In this document: piece by piece, positions 42,188 to 53,424 of the stretch | How positions within the stretch are numbered: position 1 is the first letter of the stretch | Layout of the letters: every line of letters begins with the position of its first letter | Assembly: GCA_030248195.1 (NCBI GenBank) | Contig: JASAND010030573.1 | Span: 1 to 64,000, forward strand | Reading direction: 5' to 3' | Length of the DNA stretch: 64,000 nt | Source of the DNA: Trissonchulus latispiculum | Lineage: Eukaryota; Nematoda; Enoplea; Enoplida; Ironidae | The notes under the pieces: generated by a model | Seen by the model: only the letters and a program-made list of their open reading frames with translations | The model's database searches: none | Told to the model about the DNA's origin: nothing | Program-made: the position numbers and the translations under genes

Positions 42188-44739
42188 TATGTCTAAAATA
42201 ATAATTAACATTAACATTAACATTTAACATATATACTATTTAAAATGGTGTTATGCCGTTTCTTACAAAAAACTGCTATTGTAAGACACTAACCCAATTA
42301 TCTTTATGAAGTACTTGACCTTCGATTAACATAATAAAGGTTACTGCAAATGTTGCGAAAGGGGAAGATGTAAAATGAAAGCATCAAGTTTTTTGATATA
42401 GTGTCAAATTTTTAAATTTTCTTAAACATTTGCGTCTGCATAAGTTTTTCAAATTAATGGAGCATTTTTGACTTAATTTAAATTTAATGAACTGCTATTT
42501 AATCTTGTACCTATTTATAATTTCGAATGCATAACCGTTTTACAAACTTTTTATAATACTACATGGATGATAAAAACTCAGTTATTTCGGTTAACGTTGA
42601 GCTAAAGTTCGGTTTATTGATATGACTAAATAACTTTTAATTTCATCACCTCACCTTTACATCAGCATTCAGAAACTGCAAAATTCTTTACCAGTAAAAA
42701 TATTCTTAGTCTTTCAGTAAAACCATAGAATAAATAAAACTAACGCATTACTGTCCTCCGTGTTGTCAATAGAATACAGTGGATGAGTTAGAAAAGGAAA
42801 ACTAAGGAATCCTGTGGAGTTATGTGACAGGTGATTGATAGTGATTGTGAGACATTGATTACTACTTTGTTGTTGTAGTGTAGAGAAACCGACGTTTACC
42901 CTGCCCCTTCCCTTTCCTTTTTGTTTCCAACGGAATGCAAACGCATTTAGCATTTACAAAAAGAGCAAATAAAGTGTGACGAAGGTGTCTCACTGCCATT
43001 GATAATTCTCCTTAATTCCAGCAGTAAAAGGTGGGACAAACGACACTTTGAAAATGAATATTTTGGTACTAAGCTGTATTTCAATAAATTTCAATAAAAT
43101 CAGTATTGACCATTGCTGTTTTGTTCGTATCCAAAATTAAAGTAACAGTGAACAAATTGAGCTGTCTTTCCTTAACTCGTTTTTCCTAAACTTTTAAGAA
43201 AGTGTCCTTTTAGAATAAAACATCTATTCAGAATGGAATATCAAAAGTCTGAGCCACAATTAGAAAGCGAAGTTATTTTTATATTTGAAACGAGTTTCAA
43301 AAAGTACCCTCTAGAATATCTTTTCTGAATCGACAAAATGAAATGACTCTCCTCATAGAAAAATTCTTGAAATTTCCCATGCAACTTCAAGGGAGCCTCA
43401 TTTATGAGTTCAGAAATATCGCTAAACGCTATATTAACCTAAAGTCTGTATGAAAATCTTCCATCTTAGGTAAAAACTTGCGCATCTGCTTCCAGCTTTG
43501 TCGATAAAGAAATGTGAAAGTTATTAACGTTTTTTAAAGAAATTTTTAAACACTCAAGGTTATAGCGACTACCGATTTAGCCTGGACATATGAAGCGAGC
43601 ACCCTTTGAACTGGAAAGATTGATGAAATGATAGATCTCATCATGCCGGTTCAGAAAGTATACCTGATGGGACCGTTATCCTTGTCTTGAACTTGTTTTA
43701 AGCTGCTGAGAAAACTTTTTGTTTACTGCATTTTTTGGTCAGACATTGGTATTTGCTAAGCTGACGGCAGCATTGACATTGATTATTCCATTGTGTACTT
43801 ATTAAGACTGAGCACAAATTGCGTTGCCTTAGTCTCAACCAAGTCGGTGGCGTGTCCAATATGACCAGTTGCTGCGGCAAGATACTAATGTCGCGTCAAA
43901 AACCTAATTGGCTTAGGTCTAAAGGTATTTCGTCCGTTCTCGAACGTCGGTAATTCTTTTATGCAGTGCTTTTGTTTGATTTCTTTAAAACACTTAGCTT
44001 TCACAATTTTGTGAGTTGGAAAGAGCTTTATACATCGTTTTAAAACTTATAATCAGCACATTCACATGAGTTTGTAAATCTAGCAAAGAAATTTGCAAAA
44101 CTTTTCTGACACAAAGGCTAAGTATTGATCAAAAATCTTTGAGCATCATTCTAAAAACTGTAGAATCGGCCAAAAGTTCATTTTGTGCCATAATATGAAG
44201 GACATACGGGCCGACGGACGTTTTGGATTTGATTCTGCAAATTTCAAAGGTCGAGAAAATCGACCAAATGCACGGTGACCCGAAAGTTTCTGGAATTTTC
44301 TTGCTATAGCGAGTCGCATATTTCAGTATAAATTTTCTTTTTTCTGTCTATTATTTTTATTTTTACTTTATTTTCTTACTTTTCATCTCTTTGTTTTTTC
44401 TTTCTTCTTTTTAGTTTTTTTTGTTGCTTACAAATGATGCAAACAGACAAGCATATAAAGCTGCTGCGGGGGCAGAACCTGAACCTACATACTAACACCG
44501 TTAGCACATCCGAAAATACGGAGACCTAGCACAGATGGATATCGTACCGACCACAGGAGGCGCTCCGGACAGCCTAGCCAGACATTAGAATACAGTAATG
44601 ACCTACCCTAAGATAAAAGAGATGGCTCTACCCTTTCACTCAGATTCGAACAGGTGCTACTATCTAGTCAGGAGCTCAGACAAAATACTAGCCTAATTAA
44701 AAAGTAACAACAATTTAATAAGGAAGAATATTAAGTCTA

Positions 44740-44774
<35 letters not shown>

Positions 44775-45390
44775 TAACTAATACCCATACTTTTAATTAT
44801 TTAATTTTCAGGTTTCTCAGATAAAAATTGAGCATTCCCAAAAGCTGCGTGTTACTAATGATGAGTGCCCAGTTTAATAAATACAGGTTCCATTTTTAGT
44901 TTTAGGCATTAAACAATAAAAGCAAAACTATTGAGCAAATTTTGCGAAACGCTGGTTGAAGTAAGATCAGTTCTTGTGACTGTTTCTGACTTTCTAATCA
45001 AATTATTCCAAACTTGAGTTCAAATTTTCAAGAACGAACATCATGTGTCATGGATCAAAGTAAACTTAAACTCTGAAATTTTCTTTTAAAAATCATTCTA
45101 TAAAATTTCTCCGCAAAATAACGCCAAGTTTAGGCAACAGGTTAGGGAGCCTACCATGCTTTCTGAAAAAAGAAAGATTACCATTGGCCTGAGGACACAA
45201 CATACGACAAAGTTAGCGTTGTAAATTAGCATTATTATTGTTACCACAAAAATTAAGATAGTATATCAATATAATTATTATTCTAGAAATAATCTAAATT
45301 AAATGGGCTAAGCCCACAGTTAGACAAAACAGTTACACAATAACCGACAGTTTACAGGGCCAACGACCAACGTGTAAGTAGCTCTGCTGA
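42188..45390. other. non-coding upstream region
   Basis: No gene supported. An (ATT)n microsatellite at about 44738-44773 may mark another LINE tail. Frames of 60-80 codons here have no domain. Confidence 0.35.
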
Positions 45391-45394
45391 ACGC

Positions 45395-45911
45395 TAAAAT
45401 GGGAAATAAATATTGTTTTGTCGGAAACGTCAACCGGAATCTTAGCGAATGGAGAAAACTAGTAATCAAAGATGGAATGTTGATGCGATTCGACAAACGA
45501 AAGTGAAGCGGAACGATGAATGGAAAAAACGTCAGCAGTTGGTTGTTCCTCGCAAACTTCGTCCCAACATCCTACGATTATTACGTTCGGGCCCATCCAC
45601 TGGGCATCTAGGAATTGAGAAAATATTAAGCAAGGGAGAAGTTTTACTGGCCACTGATGGCAGAAGAGGTAAACTTTTTTGTTTTGGGATGTGCTGTTTG
45701 CCAAAAACGGAAGCCGCCACCACAGTATGCAAAGGCTCTGATGGTTCCCATAGTCGTAAATCTGCCCCGTCATACTATTGAAGCCGACATCGCCTACTTA
45801 CCAGCCTCCAATCGTGGAAACAGACATACTGTAGCCATATCTGATCTGTTCACGAAATATCCCGAGATCTACCCAATTTCTTCTCAAGATACCGATACTG
45901 TCCTGAGATGA
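45395..45911 (+). pseudogene. Ty3/gypsy integrase relic
   Basis: Integrase N-terminal sequence in shifting frames. One frame gives EWRKLVIKDGMLMRF; another gives QQLVVPRKLRPNIL and STGHLGIEKIL; the third gives FYWPLMAEEVN, then CAVCQKRKPPPQYAKAL. The core follows with IEADIAYLP (first catalytic Asp) and HTVAISDLFTKYPEIYPI. It ends at a stop at 45911 before the second Asp. At least two frameshifts make it non-functional. It is unrelated in sequence detail to the 22.4-23.9 kb integrase. Confidence 0.8.
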
Positions 45912-48723
45912 ACAATTATGATAAAATTGTGATATTATTAAAATGCGCGTATTAATTGAACCGTATTATATTTGGAATTATTAAGTAGCTTAAAGTGAAA
46001 TTGACTTTACAAAGTAGCTCAGGGGAAGGAGGAGTTACTCTCCTATGGAATGTATAGTCAAACGAATGCTAACAATAAGATAAGTTAAACTTTCAGATAA
46101 AATTATTGGATAAATTTAAAGTTTAACCCTGTGAAGCTAAGGATTATTAGGCCCAGACAATGATAATAACAATCATGACAATAAAGTTATCATAAAATAC
46201 ACACTGTTAGGGTGAGATCCTAATGGGAAACCAAAAATCCACCATCTTTATTATTATTATTAAATTTTTATTTTCATATGACGATGACATCATTGGGTTT
46301 TTGGCATTAAGTGGGGGGGTCACTTTTTCGCCGATTTTTCGTCCATCTCGGTTTTAGCTCATTTTCACATATTTTGTAGTCCCCATAAGTCCTCAAAACA
46401 GACAACTTAGTTTTGCGTAATATTGCTTCTATCGTTCTGTAGAGCCCTTCAAAGGTTACCTTGATATGTGTTAAACATAATAAAATGAAAGGTTAGGTTT
46501 AAAAGTTTGTGGCAGAAATATTTTTCGCTGTATGAAAGACACAGCGCTACACTTTTGCACACATTTCAAGGACATATTGCATAGTGCAGCTATCTAGATG
46601 CAATTTCTTTGAGTGACGGTTTTTGGTGAATTTGAAAAGTCAGAAGTTTGGAAAATCGGGCGTTTTTGGACCCTGAAAAACAGAACCTACAGTACTCTTG
46701 CTTGTCCTGTACGATTGGCAAAAGTTACAGAAATGGCGAATAGACAGCTGCATAAAACGCATCTTAGAAAAGCATCCGCAAGTTTCTATCATCTATAGTA
46801 AGCTCAAAAAACTAGCCTCAAAAACAGCAAATTTCGGTAAAAATAGGCATTTTCAAAAATTTTCACATTCTTTGGGTAATTTCTCACTCATTACATGGTG
46901 AAAAAATGACCAAACTTGGCAGATTAATATATCCATGTCTTTCACATAATGTGGCCAAAACAAATGCGTCAATATTGAGCATGGCTGCTGTGGCTTTCGA
47001 CACATCTGTAAAAAATGCAAATTTTTAATTTTTTCCCAAATATAGACAAATTGGGTATCAATCGATAGCTAATGGAACGCGGAGCAGGTTTTGTCATAGC
47101 ACTATGGGTCTGAAATGCTGCCTGTGCAAGATAAAATGACCTAAAGTTATACTGGACAGTCCTCCAAAGTTAGGTCAGTGCTTCACTCAAGCATGCATTG
47201 TGAATGCCTGGATAGCTAGAATTGATCTGCACTTAAATATTACCTTACTAAAGGAGTTCATTTGGTGTATTGTAAAACTCTGTTCACAATCGCGTTCGGT
47301 CTCCACCTGACCTTGAAGGGCTTATTATCGCATTTTTCAAATTTGCCAGCATTTGTGTAATATGTGAGGTCAGGGAGTTGAACCACAGCACCACCACAAA
47401 TTACGTGAGGACTGGCGTAATGTAACACAGTCCCTGACCGCCCTAGAGATATTGTCCAGGTGGCTCTCTTTAACCCCGGGCGGGCCTCGCCAGGTTTGGG
47501 GGAGTATGAATTTTTGGGGGACGCCGGACCGACTGGAGCCTGATTGAAACGGTGAGAGTGGACTAAATATAACACGCTCAGAAAGTACCTCGGGCTAGCG
47601 TGGCGTCTACCTAGAAGTTAACCCTAAATTAATTAGGAAAAATTAAAGTTAGACACCTGACGGTTTAATAAAATACAGAATAGGGCAGACGAAATTTAGC
47701 ACGAAAGCAACAAATAAAGTTAGGACTTACTGACTACCAATTAGAATAAAATAAGGGAGGGGAGACAAAAATACGAAAATGGCGGAAAAGGGGAAAAGGA
47801 AGAAAAGCAGAAATTGAGCACAGAACGTGGAAGGGACAAAGGGTTTAGTTAAAAGGGAGTTTGCAATAGGAAAAAGGTTAGGACTCCCAAGAAATAGGGG
47901 CGAAACTCGATAAACCCAATAAACGCGTAGAAAGTCGGGTCCCCAATTTTCATAGACAACCGCTCGACACCACGGAAACTTTCTAACTGAAGGTGGGGTG
48001 ACTCATGATTACGAGTGAAAGAGGGGATTGCGAAATCAGGATTGATATAAGTTAATTTCTGTGTTCGATCTCCGACAAGCCAACCATAAAATAATTTAAA
48101 TGCAGTGTTATTTTTACAGCTATTGAAAGGAATGAATAATTTTGATATTTTCGTGAAAATTTGAATCATAAAGATTATTGTACAACATACATTTTCGCAT
48201 CCGAGAATACACAACAAATACCAGACACTCCAGTAAATGCACAAACAACAGTAGTAAAGGATTTTTAAGGAATTTTAAAGGGAATTTAGGGTGTTTTTAA
48301 AAGGAAATAACGAAATGCTTCGTAAAAGAGAATTTGAGAAGAGGTAGTAGCGTCTTCCACTACTGCCTATACTACATTTGAACCTGAATAACTCTGCCAC
48401 CGTTTGATTTCGAAAACTAATATTTGGTCTTGGTTTTGAGAACATATGGGGGCATATTATGTGTAAAAATGAGCGAAATTCGTGACCATCGATTTTGATT
48501 AAAGTGCCCCCTTACTTGGCAGTTATATGGAAGTTACGATGAGACGGCAATATGGACTGAATCCTCAAAAATAAAGCACTTAAGATATGATATGAGCAAT
48601 TAAATTGGCATAAAAATAAACTTACAAAAAACGTTAGCATGCGAAATAGTTAGATCATAGACACAGATTCATAACAGACTATAGGAAATTTTAGGTTCAC
48701 TAACTAACAAACAGAAGATAAGA
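45912..48723. other. non-coding stretch
   Basis: No gene supported. (ATT)n-like sequence at about 46245-46262. The 131-codon minus frame at 47849-48244 has no recognisable domain. Confidence 0.35.
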
Positions 48724-49472
48724 TTAGTAGCAAAAAACTAAATAGCCAGGCATTTCGGGCTCCGCAAAGGGTTCCACCACGAAGATATGGCGTTTCAGTT
48801 GGTCAACAACGATGGGAGAGTCTCGAAATAGGGCGTTTAAAATTATGATGGACTCAGGAATCAGGACCTGAATATAAGGTTGAACCTTCGCGATGGAGAC
48901 ATTGATCGACGACTGGACTCCAGTTGATGGATCCGTCGGCATGTCCATTTGACTGATGATGGTGATGGGCTGCTTCAGCTTCCAGTGATATAAACCAGAG
49001 GACTAAACAGACGGGCCCGTGACACCACCAGGCAACGCACCAGACATCACTCCTGATAGGCAACGTGAGGGATATCTCCATACTGGGCCAAAACCTCATC
49101 AACGGTCAGAGGAACTCCACTCGACGTCGAAATTGAGCTTACGTGCGAAGAACCCTGATTCCTGATGCCAGCAACGCTAGCCGAGCTCGCTGAGCATCAG
49201 TAATTGGTACCAACCAGCTTGAGTGACTGGGTTGGCCATTACAAGTCTGGCTGCACAAGCCTCTAGAAAGGTCTGCTGGACAGTTTCCTGTCGACGTTGA
49301 GCGTCTTCTTCTGTTGGGGTATCCGACCGAGTTCCTGATGTTTCTGATGGTTGTTCTTCGGCTTATCTTCTTCCTCAGAATCGGACACCTGTACCACCTT
49401 TCTATTTCTTCCTTGGATCACCAGACCCTTCTTGATAATGCGTCCAAGTGTGGTATATTTCCTTGATTTCAC
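48724..49472 (-). pseudogene. unrecognised minus-strand coding-like sequence
   Basis: Minus-strand frames read as natural protein but shift. 49472-49263 gives KSRKYTTLGRIIKKGLVIQG and then an acidic SDSEEEDK. A -1/+1 change near 49370 continues with TPTEEDAQRRQE, then FLEACAARLVMANPVTQAGW (about 49310-49180). 48948-48724 is open for 74 codons. Likely one decayed gene, perhaps gag or the 3' gene of the gypsy relic at 53.1-53.4 kb; no family recognised. Confidence 0.3.
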
Positions 49473-50310
49473 TTAAAATTATCCAAGAGTAAGTGCTAAC
49501 TTCATGAAAAATCAATCTAAATTCTCCTTTTGTGTATTGTCCAGATTAGCTAACACTTTTCCTGTTCAATTTTGTGCGCGTAGTGCATTCAGTCTTAAGT
49601 AGAAGTCTTGATGGTCGGTTGTTTTGGCGCCCACTTTCCCTTAATATTTATTATATTCACGTGCGCCATTTTTTTGGAATTATTTCTGGAGTGGCTCCCC
49701 TTTTCCCTTTATTTTTGAGGTTTGGATGGTCGACAGTTTGAAGTTTTGTCTACCTTGTTCTGGTGCTTGTTTCCTTTTGTTCTACTATTTGAAATATCTT
49801 TTGCATTCTGGAAATTATTTCTGCTTTTGGTATTTTGCTTAAAAGAAAGTAAATTCGCGGCACCGTGTGGACTGTCGCCGACTTCTGTAGTTGGATAGCG
49901 GTTTAGTAGTAGTTGAATCAAACATGAAAACTCTCTAACCTAACCTGCAAATCTTTATTTCAATTCAAATATTTTATTGAGGTTATTATACAATTGCAAA
50001 CTCTACACAAGGTAACGATTTCTTCGGAAAAGGAGGCAATTTCGTCTCTTTTTCACGCCGTTGGGCGGCTTTTCTGATCTTCGCCAAAGATTTCGGTTCA
50101 ATGGTCATCGTCTGCTCATTCTGAGGTGTGGATGACCATTTAGATTCGTCTGATAGAAGATCATCTTTCCGAAGACATTTATGATTAGTTTCAGGTCAGT
50201 AGGGGTGTCATTTGGATCAGCATGATGATGACGACCTGCGACGACCTCATGCCAGTTAAAATCCAAGATATCATCACGTTGTCGTAAGATGAGATATTTC
50301 AGTTCATAGA

Positions 50311-50357
50311 AGTTGGTTGTTGCTGTTGTTATTGCTGTTGTCGTTGTTGTTGTTGTG
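50311..50357. repeat. GTT microsatellite
   Basis: Interrupted (GTT/GCT)n run. On the minus strand it adds a Thr-rich run to an unrelated frame. Confidence 0.8.
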
Positions 50358-50395
50358 ATTTTCGGGCTCGTCAGCATCAAAGGCCCATTAACCAC

Positions 50396-50528
50396 CTGGG
50401 GCCAATGTTATCAACGTTTAATCCCGGGTTAACTCGAATACTCTGGTTAACTTGGCTATCTTTAGCACATAAACTTAACCCGGATTTACGACTTAACCCT
50501 GGTTTGGGTGTTCATAACATCGGTCCCT
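50396..50528. mobile_element. short MITE-like element with CCAATGTTAT ends
   Basis: GGGGCCAATGTTAT at the left faces ATAACATCGGTCCC at the right. The interior is rich in TTAACCCGG/CCGGGTTAA. Similar GTCCCATGTTATAAAAC and TTAACCCGGTTAA sequence occurs at 57262-57300. Confidence 0.5.
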
Positions 50529-50529
50529 G

Positions 50530-51786
50530 AAGTCCAGCACACGTCTTCGTAGTTCGCTCGCCAACAGCACATCATTCAGAGAAGCCGGAATAGGCAAAAA
50601 CGAGGAAGAATCAAACAACCACTCGGTAGCATAATTTAAGCACTTGGATGGCATCAGTGTAATTCGGCATGGCTACGCCATGCTCCCGGGAACAGAGCCC
50701 ATTTGTGCCGTTGATCACACGACTGCCAGGGGACACCAGTGGGGATCTCCATTTGATGGAGTCCGTGTCTATCGAATTTCCCACAGAGGTGGCAGTTCAG
50801 TAGAAGTTGGTCAACACTTCCAACAAAGGCACCCAGGAAACTTTCCGGCGTGGATTGGAAACACTATCTCCATCCGCTTCAGGAACAGGCAATGACCAGG
50901 CGAAGCTTCCTTTTAGATCTTTTAGATACTTCACCGTTCCTCACTTGATTAGTATCCGTCGGAGTTCCAGTTGGCGGCCACGTTGATTGTCCGAGGATTG
51001 AGCTCCCGTTGGGGTGAAAAGCTTAGCCTGAACGAGTGGGCCGGGCCCTAAATCGGCCTCCTTTTTGCCTTTCGTTCGACCATAAATCAGGCGAGAAGGT
51101 GTACTTCGCACTACTCAGATAGATGACTTGGATCCACTCATCCAAAAACAATACATTGGCAACATTCACCAAGCAAGCATAGATTGTCAAACTATCGGCA
51201 AAGGCATACTTATCTTCCTCTTCGCTAGGCCAGACGGCACAACCTTTGAAACCCTCCGGTTGCAATCCTTTTGGAGAAGGCACATCACAGTATTCACAGA
51301 GCTTACTCAGGGAAAAATGAGTGTTAACATAGCATTCCTTGGTCGAGCTGGTGATAAATTCTCATGGGACCACAGGAATGCAAGGATCTCATTCTCGGCG
51401 GGCTTTCATGGGCGACGACCACTCCAAATTCGGCTGCGTAGGTCTCAATGCCAGTGAAGCCACAAAATTTAGCCAAACTTAAAAACCCAGATTGCAAATA
51501 CCATGTAGACCGGCTCCGTCGGATGTAAGATTATCTTCAAAGCATAGATGACCAAACAATAGTCTGATATAGTCGCCCAGATTTCACTAACCACGATCAT
51601 AATGACCCTTGGAAGCTTGACGGGCACTCGACCCGCAATCTGAATCATGGCAATAGCGGCATCAAGTTTATTGCCGACCTGGGTGTAGGCTCCACTTTCC
51701 ATATTTATAGCAATGACGCCAGTGGACTGACAGGTCACCAAAATATCCGAAATCGCACCAAATAGGCCCTGGAGTGTCCCGATCAT
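50530..51786 (-). pseudogene. unrecognised coding-like minus-strand frames
   Basis: 51786-51469 is open for 105 codons (MIGTLQGLFGAISDILVTC) with hydrophobic stretches near its end (IIVV.., VIYALKIIL). Another frame, 51283-51023, reads PSPKGLQPEGFKGCAVWPSE for 86 codons. A third, near 50690-50530, reads TEWLFDSSSFLPIPASLNDV. They lie downstream (on the minus strand) of a gypsy pol end and of the Kozak-started ORF at 52742, so they may be parts of one decayed post-pol gene. No family recognised; a plus-strand frame at 50644-50895 is a competing reading. Confidence 0.28.
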
Positions 51787-51798
51787 TACATTACAAGC

Positions 51799-52247
51799 AT
51801 GAAGTCAGAAGACCACCAAAGTGACATTCATGAAAAATTTGAACAACAAATACAATATCAAAAGGGAAGATACGAAGTACGTTGGCCTTGGAAGGAAGAA
51901 AATCCCAACCTTCCTTGCAATTTCGCCACAGCTAGGCGAAGATTGCAATCAATACTGCACACACTACAACATTCACTAGTTAAGCAGACAGCTTACATGC
52001 CTACAACATCATCATTTTATACCAGAAGAAGAATTAGCTCATTGAAGAAGTTAAATTGGCATCACCAACTGCATCTACTCTGATACACAGCATTTCCCGT
52101 TTTCCAGATGATGGCCTGGTCCGATTTGTGAAGATGAAGCTTCCTGAAGGAACTATTACTCGCCGACGCTTGAGGGATATAGTTCCTTTGGAAGTGGATG
52201 ACGATTGTCAAGCCACCACATCTGGGCGGGAATATGTCAAGAATTAA
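51799..52247 (+). pseudogene. BEL/Pao polyprotein relic, internally deleted
   Basis: 51799-51970 encodes IQYQKGRYEVRWPWKEENPN followed by FATARRRLQSIL, the conserved RY.V.LPWK...N...A..RL motif between protease and RT in BEL/Pao elements. 52056-52247 encodes DDGLVRFVKMKLPEGTITRR then IVPLE, typical of the extreme C-terminus of BEL/Pao integrase. RT, RNase H and most of integrase are missing between them and the frame changes, so this is a deleted copy. Confidence 0.65.
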
Positions 52248-52400
52248 AGAAAGGAGACTTCATGAAGCTAAAATCCATAACTACAAAAGAAAAATAATAA
52301 TCTTATCTTGGAAACTTTGTCCACAAATATGGTTTGATCGCATATGACTTTATGACTTTTGGCAAAGAGATTAGTCTGGGGATGGGGTAGGTGCATCAGG

Positions 52401-52742
52401 TTAGCCTCCAAGACGTGATGACACGCTGGAAGGTCCAGGACCCATCCGATACGAATCCGTGCCAGAATTAACCACAGAAACCAATTGTTCAAACAGTTCC
52501 GATAAAGGGTCCACCAAGGATTCTGACTCCTCGAAGGCCCGGGACACACGAAGGAAAACCACTGCTTGTCTTCCCTTGGGGTGTTCTGAGCGCAAATCCT
52601 CCACCACTGAAAGAGGATCCCGTGGAGGAGGGAACTAATCCAAGTCTTCTGGGTCATGCGCCGGATCTAGCGTTGAATCCTCACCAACCATAAGGTCCCG
52701 TGCCTTTTTTGGCTGTTTATTCCTCCTGAACTGCTGATACAT
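52401..52742 (-). pseudogene. post-pol ORF of a gypsy relic, broken by TAG
   Basis: An ATG at 52742 in a perfect GCCACCATG context starts a basic N-terminus (MYQQFRRNKQPKKARDL). The frame has a TAG at 52637-52635 and then stays open in the same frame to 52401 (PLSVVEDLRSEHPKG, FLRVSRAFEESESL). It lies about 390 nt downstream of a gypsy pol C-terminus on the same strand, the position of env or accessory genes. It shows no similarity by eye to the NADAR-SGNH ORF. Function unknown. Confidence 0.4.
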
Positions 52743-53119
52743 GGTGGCTTCGTTCAATTGAATACAGAAACCAATACAGAAATAATTTGATCCAGATGGT
52801 CACTACACTACTACCCCTACTACAGTCTCCCCAATAATGTTAATGGGGCGTTGGTGTGACCAACCTAGTGGGCTCCCAAGAGGGCCAGCGCACGCACATA
52901 CGTTAACTTGTAGGAGTGTTATAAGGTAGCTAATTTTACAACGGACATACTTAAACGGCCAACATACATTCCTTGCTAAACATCATCGGTATACCGTCCA
53001 AGTTTTCCAATGATGGTTTTAACCACGGGCATGTTGATTCTCATCCTGACCAACCTGAAGGTAGGATGACGTAACCTTCTTGCACCCTGACCAAGGCTTA
53101 TTGTAACTACTGAGTTGGA

Positions 53120-53350
53120 ACTATGACTGGCCGTTCATGATATGGCTTGATCTTCTAAATGTGAACCACATCCAGCTCGTCCTGTGTCCCAACTTTCTGG
53201 ATCCGGAAATTGGCATCCATCATCTGCTCCATTATCTGGCAAGGTCCTTCCTATTTTGGTTTCATTTTGTCACACATACCGGAAGGAGTTACTCCTGTTA
53301 CTTTGCGCATCACCAGCAGCCTGCGCTTATAGTGGACCTCTTTGAATTTC
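53120..53350 (-). pseudogene. Ty3/gypsy pol C-terminus (GPY/F region) relic
   Basis: Read on the minus strand, the sequence gives KEVHYKRRLLVMRKVTGVTP, CDKMKPK, a stop, EGPCQIMEQM, NFRIQKVGTQDELDVVHI and KIKPYHERP. This is the K.kP.yeGPy.i......N..iq......vVH...iKPYHERP pattern at the end of gypsy integrases. Stop codons interrupt it. It marks a second, minus-strand gypsy element in the 48.7-53.4 kb interval. Confidence 0.65.
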
Positions 53351-53424
53351 GATTCAAAATTTCGATTTTTGGTGTTGCTCGTCTAAGATTGAGTTAGGTA
53401 TCGCTCGTTGTTCCACTAGTTAGG

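Noticed and set aside
49620..49645. Retroviral primer binding site TGGCGCCCA on the plus strand
   Set aside because: No LTR ending in CA precedes it and no plus-strand gag follows.
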